61,967 nt of DNA from Burkholderia sp. BCC0506 (lineage in GTDB: Bacteria; Pseudomonadota; Gammaproteobacteria; Burkholderiales; Burkholderiaceae), in contig NZ_CADFEN010000021.1 in the NCBI RefSeq assembly GCF_902833145.1, positions 1 to 61,967 on the forward strand, given 5' to 3'. Both the position numbers and the translations under genes were made by a program. Below are positions 32,675-41,795 of this stretch, in pieces. A model generated the notes under the pieces. It did no database searches, had not been told where the DNA came from, and saw only the letters and a list, made by a program, of their open reading frames with translations. The stretch's first letter is position 1; every line of letters begins with the position of its first letter.

Positions 32675-33619
32675 TCACGCGAGCGTCGTGTCGTGCAGCG
32701 ACGACGCGACAGGATGGCCAGCGAATTCGACGGTCGTCACGCCGAGCATCGACGGCAGCCGGTCGTGCGGCACCGTCAGCGGCACGGGGCCCGGGCCGTT
32801 GCCGGCCGTCGGCTGCGGGAACGCGGTCGAGCGGGCGGTATGAAACGTCACGTTGCCCTCGACCTTCGACACGATCTGATGGATGTGCCCGTTCAGCACG
32901 GTGACCGAGCCGAAGCGGCGCAGCAGCGCCATCGTCTGCGGCGCATCGCCGGTGCCCCAGCCCCACGGTTCGTAGATGGTCCACATCGGCATGTGCGAGA
33001 ACACGACGATCGGCGTGCTCGACGAGCGGCCTTTCAGGTCCTGCGCGAGCCACGCGAGCTGCTCGTCGCCGAAGCTGCCGAGCCCGTTCGGCTTGAAGTG
33101 CATCACGTTGACGAGGCCGATGAAGTGCACGCCCGCGTGATCGAAGCTGTAATAGCCGCGATTGTCCGACGCCTTGCCGAAGCGGCCGAAATATTCGGCG
33201 CCCGACCCGTCGGTGACGTCGTGTTCGCCGGGCACCGTATGCAGTTCCGGCACGCGCAGCGCGGACAGCAACTGCGACGCGTGGTCGAATTCCTCGGGCT
33301 TCGACAGGTGCGTGATGTCGCCGGTGTGGATCGCCAGCGCGGGCAGCGCAGGCATTCCGTTGACGAGGTCGATCGTCTGCTTCAGCGTGGCCGACACGTC
33401 GGGATTCGCATCCTTGTTGAAGCCGATGTGCGTATCGCTGATCTGCACGAACAGCGGCCGGCCCGCATCGGCGGGGCGCGCGTCGCCGGCCTGGGCGAGC
33501 GCGAGGTCGAACGGCGTGAGGATGCCGCCCGACAGCGTAAACAGCGTACCGAGGCCGCCGAAGGCCATGCATTGCAGGGCCTTGCGGCGCGACGGGCGGG
33601 TGGGGGTCGATGAAGACAT
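32675..33619 (-). CDS. Tat-exported calcineurin-like metallophosphoesterase
   Basis: The 314-residue protein has an N-terminal SRRKALQ segment and hydrophobic stretch typical of Tat export. The metallophosphoesterase motifs are present: DTHIG (62-66), GDITHLS with Asp101, GEHD (131-134), HMPMW, and GHIHQ. The usual Asn of GNH[DE] is Glu132 here, an unusual metal-ligand change. It would hydrolyse a phosphate mono- or diester in the periplasm. The start at 33619 fits the Tat signal; upstream in-frame codons are unsupported. Confidence 0.9.
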   Translation of the reverse strand: MSSSTPTRPSRRKALQCMAFGGLGTLFTLSGGILTPFDLALAQAGDARPADAGRPLFVQISDTHIGFNKDANPDVSATLKQTIDLVNGMPALPALAIHTGDITHLSKPEEFDHASQLLSALRVPELHTVPGEHDVTDGSGAEYFGRFGKASDNRGYYSFDHAGVHFIGLVNVMHFKPNGLGSFGDEQLAWLAQDLKGRSSSTPIVVFSHMPMWTIYEPWGWGTGDAPQTMALLRRFGSVTVLNGHIHQIVSKVEGNVTFHTARSTAFPQPTAGNGPGPVPLTVPHDRLPSMLGVTTVEFAGHPVASSLHDTTLA

Positions 33620-33760
33620 GTGAGCCTCGCATTCGTGTGACGGAACCGGACGGCCGGATCGTCCTGGAATAAGCCGGCGCCTTCGCATGCGATACCGGCG
33701 AAGCGGCGGATTTATTCCCGATCGTTGCGAGATCGAATACGTATGCCGAATACGCATGCC

Positions 33761-33799
33761 GTCGGCCGGCGGGACACCGGGCGATTGCCGCCGGCCGAC
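33761..33799. repeat. Perfect 12-bp GC-rich inverted repeat in the divergent gap
   Basis: GTCGGCCGGCGG (33761-33772) and its exact reverse complement (33788-33799) flank a 15-nt loop. It lies between the metallophosphoesterase start and the small membrane gene. No T run follows. A second short dyad GTGAC/GTCAC lies just downstream near 33817-33828. Its role is unknown. Confidence 0.5.
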
Positions 33800-33886
33800 G
33801 TGTCAATGTCCTGTAAGTGACACGTCACATTTGCGTCACGACCGCCCGATAGCCTCCCACTCCGAATCCCCTCTCCGGAGCCCTTC

Positions 33887-34087
33887 ATGCCGAACCTCGC
33901 GGCAACGGACACGGGCGGTGCGGCCGACCACCGCATGCGCACCATCGGCCTCGTGCTGGTTTTTCTGATCACCGCCTGCGGCATCGCCCATGTCGGCGTT
34001 CATTCCGATGCCGGCTTCCGTTTCGTCAACGAAGGCCCGGCGCCGTCGTTCGCGCTGCGGGCCACCTCATACCGGGTACTGCACTAG
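33887..34087 (+). CDS. Small single-span membrane protein
   Basis: The 66-residue product has one hydrophobic segment (about residues 18-36, IGLVLVFLITACGIAHV). It has a good ribosome site, CGGAG at 33876-33880 with 6-nt spacing, so it is likely translated. It lies 89 bp before the fused ABC permease and may belong to that operon. No family is recognised. It could help assemble or anchor the transporter. Confidence 0.55.
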   Translation: MPNLAATDTGGAADHRMRTIGLVLVFLITACGIAHVGVHSDAGFRFVNEGPAPSFALRATSYRVLH

Positions 34088-34176
34088 CCGTTCCGATGCG
34101 CAGCGCCGCTGCGACGCCCGGCTGCGCGGCGAGCGGCCGGACCCATCGATTTTCAATTCGACACAAGACGCTACCG

Positions 34177-35931
34177 ATGGATATCAGTTTCTTCGATCCG
34201 AATCGCACCGCGAACGCGTCCGCGTGGCGCGTGTTGCCCAACCGCTGGGACGCGATCGCGTTTCCGCTGATCATCGGCATACTCGCGATGGCGATCGTCG
34301 GTTTCCACCAGACGATGGCGCCGATCGGCGTGCTGCAGACGCAGAAGATCGCGCTCGATCCGTCGAACCTGCCCGAATACGCGTTGCGGACCACGCTGCG
34401 GATGCTCGCCGCGATGGTCGCATCCCTCGTGTTCACGCTCGTCTACGGCACGCTCGCGGCGAAGAGCCGCCGCGCGGGCATGGTGCTGATTCCAATCCTC
34501 GACATCCTGCAGTCGGTGCCGGTGCTCGGCTATATCTCGTTTACGGTCACGTTCTTCCTCGCGCTGTTCCCGGGCCGCGTGCTCGGCGCCGAGCTGGCCG
34601 CGATCTTCGCGATCTTCACGAGCCAGGCATGGAACATGACGTTCAGCTTCTACCAGTCGCTGCGCACGGTGCCGCGCGACCTGGGCGAGGTGTCGCGCGG
34701 CTTTCACCTGACGCCGTGGCAGCGCTTCTGGAAGCTCGAGGTGCCGTTCTCGATGCCGGGCCTGATCTGGAACATGATGATGTCGATGTCGGGCGGCTGG
34801 TTCTTCGTCGTCGCGTCGGAGGCGATCACCGTCGGCAACCAGACGATCACGTTGCCGGGCATCGGCGCGTATCTCGCGCAGGCGATCGCCGACAAGAATC
34901 TCGGCGCGGTCGGCTGGGTGATCGTCGCGATGTCCGTCGTGATCCTCGCGTACGACCAGTTCCTGTTCCGTCCGCTCGTCGCGTGGGCCGACAAGTTCCG
35001 GATGGAGAACACCGCATCGGGCGATGCGCCGCAATCGTGGCTGCTCGACATGATGCGGCGTACGCACCTGATCCATCAGTTGCTCGTGCCGGCCGGCTGG
35101 CTGCTGTCGCAGGCCGCGCGGATTCCGCTGCGCGTGCCGTCGCTGAATGGCGCGCGCAAGCGCGGCGCGGCGGCGCGCCGTGCGTCGCGCATCGGCGACA
35201 TCGTATGGGGCGCGGTCGTGATCCTGCTGACGGTGTACGTCGTGTGGCGCGTCGTCGGCTTCGTCGCGACCGGCGTGACGATGGGCGAGCTCGGGCACGT
35301 GCTCGTGCTCGGGCTGATCACGCTGCTGCGCGTGCTGGTGCTGATCGCGATCGCATCGGTAATCTGGGTGCCGTTCGGCGTGCTGATCGGGCTGCGCCCG
35401 GCGCTCGCGGAGAAGATCCAGCCGCTCGCGCAGTTTCTCGCCGCGTTCCCGGCGAACCTGCTGTTCCCGGTGTTCGTGATCGTGATCGTCCATTTCCACC
35501 TGAACGCCGACATCTGGCTGTCGCCGCTGATCGTGCTCGGCACGCAGTGGTACATCCTGTTCAACGTGATCGCCGGTGCGATGTCCTATCCGAACGATTA
35601 CAAGGAAGCGACGAAGAATTTCCGCATCCGCGGCTGGCAGTGGTGGCGCCAGGCGATGCTGCCCGGCATCTTCCCGTACTACGTGACGGGTGCGATCACC
35701 GCATCGGGCGGCGCGTGGAATGCGAGCATCGTGTCCGAGTTCGTGCAGTGGGGCGACACGAAAGTCGTCGCGCACGGCCTGGGCGCGTATATCGCGCAAA
35801 CGACCGCCGCGGGCGATTTCCCGAAGATCATCCTCGGCATCGCCGTGATGTCCCTGTTCGTTACCTTGTTCAACCGCCTGCTGTGGCGTCCGATGTACGC
35901 CTATGCGGAATCCCGGCTCCGTCTCGATTGA
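34177..35931 (+). CDS. ABC transporter permease with two fused permease domains (SsuC/TauC-like)
   Basis: The 584-residue protein holds two complete binding-protein-dependent permease domains in tandem, about residues 30-285 and 350-575, each with an EAA-type loop (the first around VPRDLGEVSRGFHLTPWQRFWKLE; the second around YPNDYKEATKNFRIRGWQWW). It resembles nitrate/sulfonate/taurine importers but as a single-chain double permease. It ends 11 bp before its ATPase gene. No substrate-binding protein is encoded nearby, which is odd for an importer. It should act in the inner membrane. Confidence 0.93.
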   Translation: MDISFFDPNRTANASAWRVLPNRWDAIAFPLIIGILAMAIVGFHQTMAPIGVLQTQKIALDPSNLPEYALRTTLRMLAAMVASLVFTLVYGTLAAKSRRAGMVLIPILDILQSVPVLGYISFTVTFFLALFPGRVLGAELAAIFAIFTSQAWNMTFSFYQSLRTVPRDLGEVSRGFHLTPWQRFWKLEVPFSMPGLIWNMMMSMSGGWFFVVASEAITVGNQTITLPGIGAYLAQAIADKNLGAVGWVIVAMSVVILAYDQFLFRPLVAWADKFRMENTASGDAPQSWLLDMMRRTHLIHQLLVPAGWLLSQAARIPLRVPSLNGARKRGAAARRASRIGDIVWGAVVILLTVYVVWRVVGFVATGVTMGELGHVLVLGLITLLRVLVLIAIASVIWVPFGVLIGLRPALAEKIQPLAQFLAAFPANLLFPVFVIVIVHFHLNADIWLSPLIVLGTQWYILFNVIAGAMSYPNDYKEATKNFRIRGWQWWRQAMLPGIFPYYVTGAITASGGAWNASIVSEFVQWGDTKVVAHGLGAYIAQTTAAGDFPKIILGIAVMSLFVTLFNRLLWRPMYAYAESRLRLD

Positions 35932-35942
35932 GAGTAAGCGCG

Positions 35943-37289
35943 ATGCAAAATTCGACCGTTATCAACGCCCCCGTCAAGACGTCCCAGCCGCTGCAACCGC
36001 CGCGCCTGGGCGAAGAAATCCTGCGCGTCGAGCACGTGAACCGCGGCTTCAACAAGACGCAGGGCGAACTGCTCGTGCTCGACGATGCGAACCTGTCGCT
36101 GCGCAAAGGCGAGATCGTCGGCCTGCTCGGCCGCTCGGGCTCGGGCAAGTCGACGCTGCTGCGCATCATCGCCGGCCTGATCGAGCCGACCGGCGGCGAA
36201 GTGACCTATCTCGGCAAACCGCTGCGCGGCCCGGCCGAAGGCGTCGCGATGGTGTTCCAGACCTTCGCGCTGTTCCCGTGGCTCACCGTGCTGCAGAACG
36301 TGGAAGCCGGGCTGGAGGCGCTCGGCGTCGGCGCGCGCGAGCGGCGCGAGCGCGCGCTCGCCGCGATCGACCTGATCGGTCTGGACGGCTTCGAGAACGC
36401 GTACCCGCGCGAGTTGTCGGGCGGGATGCGCCAGCGCGTCGGTTTCGCGCGCGCGCTCGTCGTCGATCCGACGATCCTGCTGATGGACGAGCCGTTCTCC
36501 GCGCTCGACGTGCTGACGGCCGAAACGCTGCGTACCGACTTGCTGGATCTGTGGACGCAGGGCCGCATGCCGATCAAGTCGGTGCTGATCGTCACGCACA
36601 ACATCGAGGAAGCGGTGTTCATGTGCGACCGGATCCTCGTGCTGTCGTCGAACCCGGGCCGCGTGATCGCCGAGATCAAGGTGCCGTTCAAGCACCCGCG
36701 CAATCGTCTCGACACCGATTTCCGCAAGCTCGTCGACGACATCTACGCGAAGATGACCGCGCGTCAGACCGGCGAAGCGACGAAGAAGGGGCTGGAACTC
36801 GGCAGCTGGATGCCGCGCGTGTCGACCAACCTGATGGCCGGCCTGATCGAGACGCTTGCGATGGCGCCGTACCATGGCCGCGCCGACATGCCGGAAATCG
36901 CGCGCACGCTGCATCTGGAAGTCGACGAACTGTTCCCGATCGCGGAAGTGCTGCAGTACCTCGGCTTCGCGGACGTGCGCGAAGGCGACGTGTTCCTGAC
37001 GCCGCCCGCGCGCGTGTTCGCGGAATTCGGCACGCAGGAGCGCAAGCTGATGTTCGCCGATCACCTGTTGAAGCACGTGCCGCTTGCCGCCCGGATCAGG
37101 AAAGTGCTGAACGAGCGCCCGGGCCATCGCGCGCCGCGTGTGCGCTTCGAGCAGGAGCTCGAGGATTTCCTGTCCGACGACGCGGCGGAGGAAACGCTCG
37201 ATGCGGTGATCGACTGGGGGCGTTATGGCGAAGTGTTCTCGTATAACGACAAGACGGAAGTGTTCAGCCTCGAGGACGTCGAGAACTGA
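35943..37289 (+). CDS. ABC transporter ATPase with C-terminal AAA-associated domain
   Basis: The 448-residue protein has a standard ABC ATPase in the first ~280 residues: Walker A GRSGSGKST (about 64-72), Q-loop VFQTFALFPW, signature LSGGMRQRV, Walker B ILLMDEP and the H-loop THNIEE. The last ~160 residues are the ABC-nitrate/sulfonate 'AAA-associated' C-terminal domain (GLIETLAMAPYHGRADMPEI, then LMFADHLLKHVPLAARIRKV), probably regulatory. It follows the fused permease by 11 bp and forms one transporter with it. Confidence 0.94.
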   Translation: MQNSTVINAPVKTSQPLQPPRLGEEILRVEHVNRGFNKTQGELLVLDDANLSLRKGEIVGLLGRSGSGKSTLLRIIAGLIEPTGGEVTYLGKPLRGPAEGVAMVFQTFALFPWLTVLQNVEAGLEALGVGARERRERALAAIDLIGLDGFENAYPRELSGGMRQRVGFARALVVDPTILLMDEPFSALDVLTAETLRTDLLDLWTQGRMPIKSVLIVTHNIEEAVFMCDRILVLSSNPGRVIAEIKVPFKHPRNRLDTDFRKLVDDIYAKMTARQTGEATKKGLELGSWMPRVSTNLMAGLIETLAMAPYHGRADMPEIARTLHLEVDELFPIAEVLQYLGFADVREGDVFLTPPARVFAEFGTQERKLMFADHLLKHVPLAARIRKVLNERPGHRAPRVRFEQELEDFLSDDAAEETLDAVIDWGRYGEVFSYNDKTEVFSLEDVEN

Positions 37290-37316
37290 TGCCTGCCGGG
37301 GGAGGGCGACACGCCA

Positions 37317-38195
37317 TCACTCGGGCAGATCCCGCCGACTCGCATCCCATTCGATGCCGCCCGCGTTGAGCTGCTCGATCTTCTCCATCCGCTGCCGCGC
37401 CAGTTCCGGCAGCCGGTTCGTCACGCCGATCACCAGCGCTTCGGCGAGCGCCAGCGCCGGCACGTTGGTCTGCAGCATCGCGAACGGCCGCCCCTGGATC
37501 CGCAGCACGATTTCCGCGAACTCGCCGATCGGCGAGCGCCATTCGTCGGTGATCAGCAGGATCCGCGTGCCGAGCCGGTGCGCGGCCTGCGCGAAGCGGA
37601 TGCTGTCCTTCTGGTAGCGGCGAAAGTCGAAGATCACGAGCAGGTCGCTGGGTCCCATGTCGGCCAGCGCGACGGACGCGAGATTCACGTTCGGCTCGAC
37701 GTACTGCACGTGCGGCCGCGCATAGGCCAGCGTGAACGAGAACAGCGACGCGAGCGGTGCCGTATAGCGCCCGCCGCCGCAGAAGACGCGCACGTCCGGA
37801 TCGGCCAGCACCGCCACGGCTGCATCGAACGCGGCCGCGTCGAGACCGTCGATCGTGGTCGCGAGCGATTCGGACAGCCGCTGGAAAATCGCCGCATGGC
37901 TGTCGCGCATGCCCGTTTCCGAGTGGAACGCATCCATTCGCGCGAGCGGCGAATTCATCGCGGTGTCGATCTCGTCGTGCAGCGCCTGCTGGAACGACGA
38001 GTAGTTCGGAAAGCCGATCCGGACGACGAAGCGGAACACGGTCGGGTCGCTGACGTCCGCCTGCTTCGCAAACTGCGCGATGGGGCCGAGCCCGAGACTG
38101 GGATAGCGATCCAGCAACGCCTGCGCGACTTTCTGTTCCGACGGCGTGAAGCTATCCATCTGGGATAACAGCAACGCCCTGATGCTCGTCCCCAT
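37317..38195 (-). CDS. MurR/RpiR family transcriptional regulator
   Basis: The 292-residue protein has an N-terminal RpiR helix-turn-helix (SEQKVAQALLDRY, then AKQADVSDPTVFRFVVRIGF, about residues 18-60) and a SIS sugar-phosphate-binding domain (VRVFCGGGRYTAPLASLFS onwards, about 130-250). The start at 38195 agrees with family length. It is divergent from the gamma-glutamyltransferase gene across a 367-bp gap and probably regulates it. SIS-domain ligands are usually sugar phosphates, so the signal for an amino-acid salvage unit is puzzling. Confidence 0.92.
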   Translation of the reverse strand: MGTSIRALLLSQMDSFTPSEQKVAQALLDRYPSLGLGPIAQFAKQADVSDPTVFRFVVRIGFPNYSSFQQALHDEIDTAMNSPLARMDAFHSETGMRDSHAAIFQRLSESLATTIDGLDAAAFDAAVAVLADPDVRVFCGGGRYTAPLASLFSFTLAYARPHVQYVEPNVNLASVALADMGPSDLLVIFDFRRYQKDSIRFAQAAHRLGTRILLITDEWRSPIGEFAEIVLRIQGRPFAMLQTNVPALALAEALVIGVTNRLPELARQRMEKIEQLNAGGIEWDASRRDLPE

Positions 38196-38562
38196 CGGGC
38201 ACTCCGGCTCTCTATCTGAATTGAACGACCCGACGGCAGACGGGTGTCTGCCGGCAACTGCACGCATGTTAGCCGATCGACGTGCGGCAGGCCGCGCACG
38301 TCCCGAAATTAGAGGGACGCATCACCCGCCGATCAATCCGTTCATGTCTGTAATGAATCAAACATTTCTCGCGCGGCACGGCGACGCCCGTTCGCATTGG
38401 ATTGGGTGATTACCCTAGTTTTTGGCGAAAAAAAGCGAGTGTTATGATCGCGGCCTCGTTCAAATGTATCGTTTATTACATGCCGGATGGGCAGCATCGC
38501 CGTGCGGTTGTGTGCCGCAGCATCCCGGCATGACCCGGTTTATTCGTCTGGAGGATTCCGTC
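38196..38562. other. Regulatory gap between RpiR and gamma-glutamyltransferase genes
   Basis: This 367-bp divergent gap contains the ggt promoter at 38420-38448 and a dyad AATGAATCAAACATT (about 38353-38367) that could serve an RpiR operator. The rest shows no gene that I can support. The region around 38340-38460 is clearly less GC-rich than the genes on either side. Confidence 0.6.
38420..38448 (+). promoter_or_regulatory. Probable sigma-70 promoter of ggt
   Basis: TTTTGG (38420-38425) and TATGAT (38443-38448) are separated by 17 nt, a good fit to the housekeeping promoter. It lies 115 bp upstream of the ggt start and in the least GC-rich part of the gap, which also argues against an upstream start at 38422. 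Confidence 0.6.
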
Positions 38563-40314
38563 ATGAGGCGGCTCGTGGTACTCACCCTGTTGTCGGCGAT
38601 GAGCGTGTGCGCGTTCGCCGCGTCGGACCCGGCGGTCGAAGCGAAGAACGGCATGGTCGTGTCGTCGCAGCACTTCGCGTCGCAGATCGGCGTCGACATC
38701 CTGAAGGCGGGCGGCAACGCGGTGGACGCCGCGGTGGCGGTCGGCTATGCGCAGGCCGTGACCAACCCGTGCTGCGGCAACATCGGCGGCGGCGGCTTCA
38801 TGACGATCCATCTGGCCGACGGTCGCGACCGCTTCATCAATTTCCGCGAGACGGCGCCGGCCGCGGCGTCCGCGAACATGTATCTCGATGCGTCGGGCAA
38901 CGTCATTCCGGACCAGAGCCTGTACGGCTATCGCGCGGTGGGCGTGCCGGGCACGGTGGCCGGCCTCGATCTCGCGCAGCGCAAGTACGGGAAGCTGACG
39001 CGCCAGCAGGTGATGGCGCCGGCGATCCGGCTCGCGCGCGACGGCTTCGTGCTGACGCGCGGCGATACCGACATCCTCGACACGACGGTCGAGCGCTTCA
39101 AGAAGGATCCGGAAGCCGCGCGCATCTTCCTGCGCCCGGACGGCACGGCGCTGCAGCCGGGCGACCGTCTGGTGCAGAAGGATCTGGCCCGCACGCTCGA
39201 GCGCATCGCGGCGCAGGGGCCCGACGCGTTCTATCATGGCGAGATCCCGAAGATCGTCGAGGCGGCGGCCAGGCGCGGCGGCGGCGTGATCGCGGCGGCC
39301 GATTTCGCGTCCTATCGTGCGCAGGACATGGCGCCGCTGACGTGTACGTATCGCGGCTACGAGTTCGTGTCGGCGCCGCCGCCGAGCTCGGGCGGCGTGA
39401 CGATGTGCGAGACGCTGAACATCCTCGAAGGGTATGACCTGCGCAAGCTCGGCTACCACTCGGCCGCGGCGGTCCACTACATGACCGAAGCGATGCGCCA
39501 TGCATATGAAGACCGCAACACGCTGCTCGGCGACCCGAACTTCATCGACAACCCGGTCGCGAAGCTGACGAGCAAGGAATACGCGGCGCAGATCCGCAAG
39601 AGCATCCATGCCGACACGGCGACGCCGTCGGTCGACGTGCAGCCCGGTGTCGGCGTGCACGAGAAGCCGGAAACGACGCATTACTCGATCGTCGACCACG
39701 ACGGCAATGCGGTATCGACGACCTATACGGTCAACGGCCGCTTCGGCGCCGTGGTCATCGCGCCGGGCACGGGCTTCTTCCTGAACGACGAGATGGACGA
39801 CTTCACCGTGAAGGTCGGCGCGCAGAACCTGTTCGGCCTCGTGCAGGGCACGCGCAACTCGATCGCGCCGGGCAAGCGTCCGCTGTCGTCGATGGCGCCG
39901 ACCATCGTGAAGAAGGACGGCAAGGTGTTCATGGTGGTCGGCTCGCCGGGCGGCTCGCGCATCATCACGATCACGCTGCAGACCGTGCTGAACGTGATCG
40001 ACTACGGGATGACGCCGCAGGACGCGGTCGCCGCGCCGCGCATCCATCATCAGTGGCTGCCCGACGCGGTCTATTACGAAACCTACGGCCTGTCGCCCGA
40101 CACGCTCGCGATCCTGCGCAACATGGGCTACAAGATGGTCGAGCAGACGCCGTGGGGCGCCGCCGAGCTGATCATGGTCGGCCTGCCGGACACCGAAGCG
40201 GCGAGCCGCCAGAGTTCCGGCAACGATTCGTCCGTGTCCGGCAACGTGCGCGTCGGCTTCATCTACGGCTACAACGACCCGCGCCGTCCGGCCGGTTCGG
40301 CGATCGGCTACTGA
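38563..40314 (+). CDS. ggt: Gamma-glutamyltransferase (periplasmic)
   Basis: The 583-residue precursor has a signal peptide (cleavage after AFAAS near residue 20). It is the Ntn-hydrolase that removes the gamma-glutamyl group from glutathione and related compounds. The autoprocessing site is ETTHYSIVD with Thr372 as the new N-terminal nucleophile, and the oxyanion GG pair is in VGSPGGSRI. CTGGAGGAT precedes the chosen ATG. The glutamate-type symporter gene follows in the same direction, so the freed glutamate is probably taken up. RpiR is the likely regulator. Confidence 0.95.
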   Translation: MRRLVVLTLLSAMSVCAFAASDPAVEAKNGMVVSSQHFASQIGVDILKAGGNAVDAAVAVGYAQAVTNPCCGNIGGGGFMTIHLADGRDRFINFRETAPAAASANMYLDASGNVIPDQSLYGYRAVGVPGTVAGLDLAQRKYGKLTRQQVMAPAIRLARDGFVLTRGDTDILDTTVERFKKDPEAARIFLRPDGTALQPGDRLVQKDLARTLERIAAQGPDAFYHGEIPKIVEAAARRGGGVIAAADFASYRAQDMAPLTCTYRGYEFVSAPPPSSGGVTMCETLNILEGYDLRKLGYHSAAAVHYMTEAMRHAYEDRNTLLGDPNFIDNPVAKLTSKEYAAQIRKSIHADTATPSVDVQPGVGVHEKPETTHYSIVDHDGNAVSTTYTVNGRFGAVVIAPGTGFFLNDEMDDFTVKVGAQNLFGLVQGTRNSIAPGKRPLSSMAPTIVKKDGKVFMVVGSPGGSRIITITLQTVLNVIDYGMTPQDAVAAPRIHHQWLPDAVYYETYGLSPDTLAILRNMGYKMVEQTPWGAAELIMVGLPDTEAASRQSSGNDSSVSGNVRVGFIYGYNDPRRPAGSAIGY

Positions 40315-40463
40315 CCGATCGTTGCATGTCGAATCGCCGCCGCCGGCGTTCGCGTTCCCGCGAATGCCGATGCGGCGGCCGCGCGTCCGGCGGTGGACAT
40401 CCGCCAGCTTGAGCGGCGCGCGCCTTTCTTCCATCAACTCCATCGCCATGCGGCGAATTCCTC

Positions 40464-41792
40464 ATGAACAAACGAATGTCAGCGGCAGGCTGGATCCTGC
40501 TCGCGATGGCAGCCGGCATCCTGACCGGCTACCTGATCTACACGCAGCTTCCGGACAAGCAGTCGGCCGCCGAAATCGCCGGCTACATCTCGCTCGTGTC
40601 CGACGTGTTCCTGCGCCTGATCAAGATGGTGATCGGGCCGCTCGTGTTTTCCACGCTGGTCGTCGGCATTGCGCACATGGGCGACGCGTCGTCGGTCGGG
40701 CGCGTGTTCGTGAAGGCGTTCGGCTGGTTCGTCACCGCATCGCTGGTCTCGCTGCTGCTGGGCCTGCTGATGGCGAACCTGCTGCGGCCCGGCGAGAACC
40801 TCGGCCTGCCGCTGCCCGACATCGGCGCGTCCGCGCATCTCGCGACCTCCAAGTTCACGCTGAAGGATTTCGTCGGCCACATGGTGCCGAAGTCGATCGC
40901 CGAGGCGATGGCGAACAACGAGATCCTGCAGATCGTCGTGTTCTCGATGTTCTTCGGCGTTGCGCTGTCGGCGCTCGGCGAGCGCGGCAAGATCCTCGTC
41001 GCCGCGATCGACCAGCTCGCGCACGTGATGCTGAAGATCACCGGCTACGTGATGAAGCTCGCGCCGCTCGCGGTGATGGCCGCGATGGCGTCGACCGTCG
41101 CGGTCAACGGGTTGTCGATCCTGCTGAAGTTCGCGGTGTTCATGGGCGACTTCTACGTGAGCCTCGTGCTGCTGTGGGCCACGCTCGTCGCGGCCGGGCT
41201 CTTGTTCCTCGGCCGTCGCGTGTTCAAGCTGCTCGCGTTGATCAAGGAAGCGTTCATGCTGTCGTTCGCGACGGCCAGCTCCGAAGCCGCGTACCCGAAG
41301 ATCCTCGACGCGCTCGACCGGTTCGGCGTGAAGCGCAAGATCTCGAGCTTCGTGATGCCGATGGGCTATTCGTTCAACCTCGACGGGTCGATGATGTACT
41401 GCACGTTCGCGTCGCTGTTCATCGCGCAGGCGTATAACATCCACCTGTCGATCGGCACGCAGGTCACGATGCTGCTCGTGCTGATGCTCACGTCGAAGGG
41501 GATGGCCGGCGTGCCGCGCGCATCGCTCGTCGTGATCGCGGCCACGCTGCACCAGTTCAACATTCCGGAAGCCGGGCTGCTGCTGATTCTCGGCGTCGAC
41601 ACGTTTCTCGACATGGGCCGCTCGGCCACGAACGCGGTGGGCAACTCGATCGCCAGCGCGGTGGTCGCGAAGTGGGAGGGCGAGCTGATGTCGGAGTCCG
41701 AAGCACGCGCGCATGCCGCGCATCTCGATGCCGAACTCGAACGGCAGAACCGCGAGCCGGCCTATGGCGCCGGTCAGACCACGTCGACCTGA
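40464..41792 (+). CDS. Dicarboxylate/amino acid:cation symporter (GltP/DctA type)
   Basis: The 442-residue inner membrane protein of the DAACS family imports glutamate or C4-dicarboxylates with protons or sodium. Seen: the hairpin with serine-rich motif SFATASSEAAYPKIL, the SFNLDGSMMYCTFASLF helix, and SKGMAGVPRASLVV for substrate coordination. It follows ggt by 149 bp and may form an operon with it. Together they would convert periplasmic gamma-glutamyl compounds into imported glutamate. An acidic tail of ~25 residues ends the protein. The substrate choice glutamate over malate is inferred from context. Confidence 0.94.
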   Translation: MNKRMSAAGWILLAMAAGILTGYLIYTQLPDKQSAAEIAGYISLVSDVFLRLIKMVIGPLVFSTLVVGIAHMGDASSVGRVFVKAFGWFVTASLVSLLLGLLMANLLRPGENLGLPLPDIGASAHLATSKFTLKDFVGHMVPKSIAEAMANNEILQIVVFSMFFGVALSALGERGKILVAAIDQLAHVMLKITGYVMKLAPLAVMAAMASTVAVNGLSILLKFAVFMGDFYVSLVLLWATLVAAGLLFLGRRVFKLLALIKEAFMLSFATASSEAAYPKILDALDRFGVKRKISSFVMPMGYSFNLDGSMMYCTFASLFIAQAYNIHLSIGTQVTMLLVLMLTSKGMAGVPRASLVVIAATLHQFNIPEAGLLLILGVDTFLDMGRSATNAVGNSIASAVVAKWEGELMSESEARAHAAHLDAELERQNREPAYGAGQTTST

Positions 41793-41795
41793 CGG

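Noticed and set aside
33800-33840. Possible Pho box near the metallophosphoesterase (TGTCAATGTCCTGTAAGTG)
   Set aside because: The second half-site deviates too far from CTGTCAT and the spacing is not clean.
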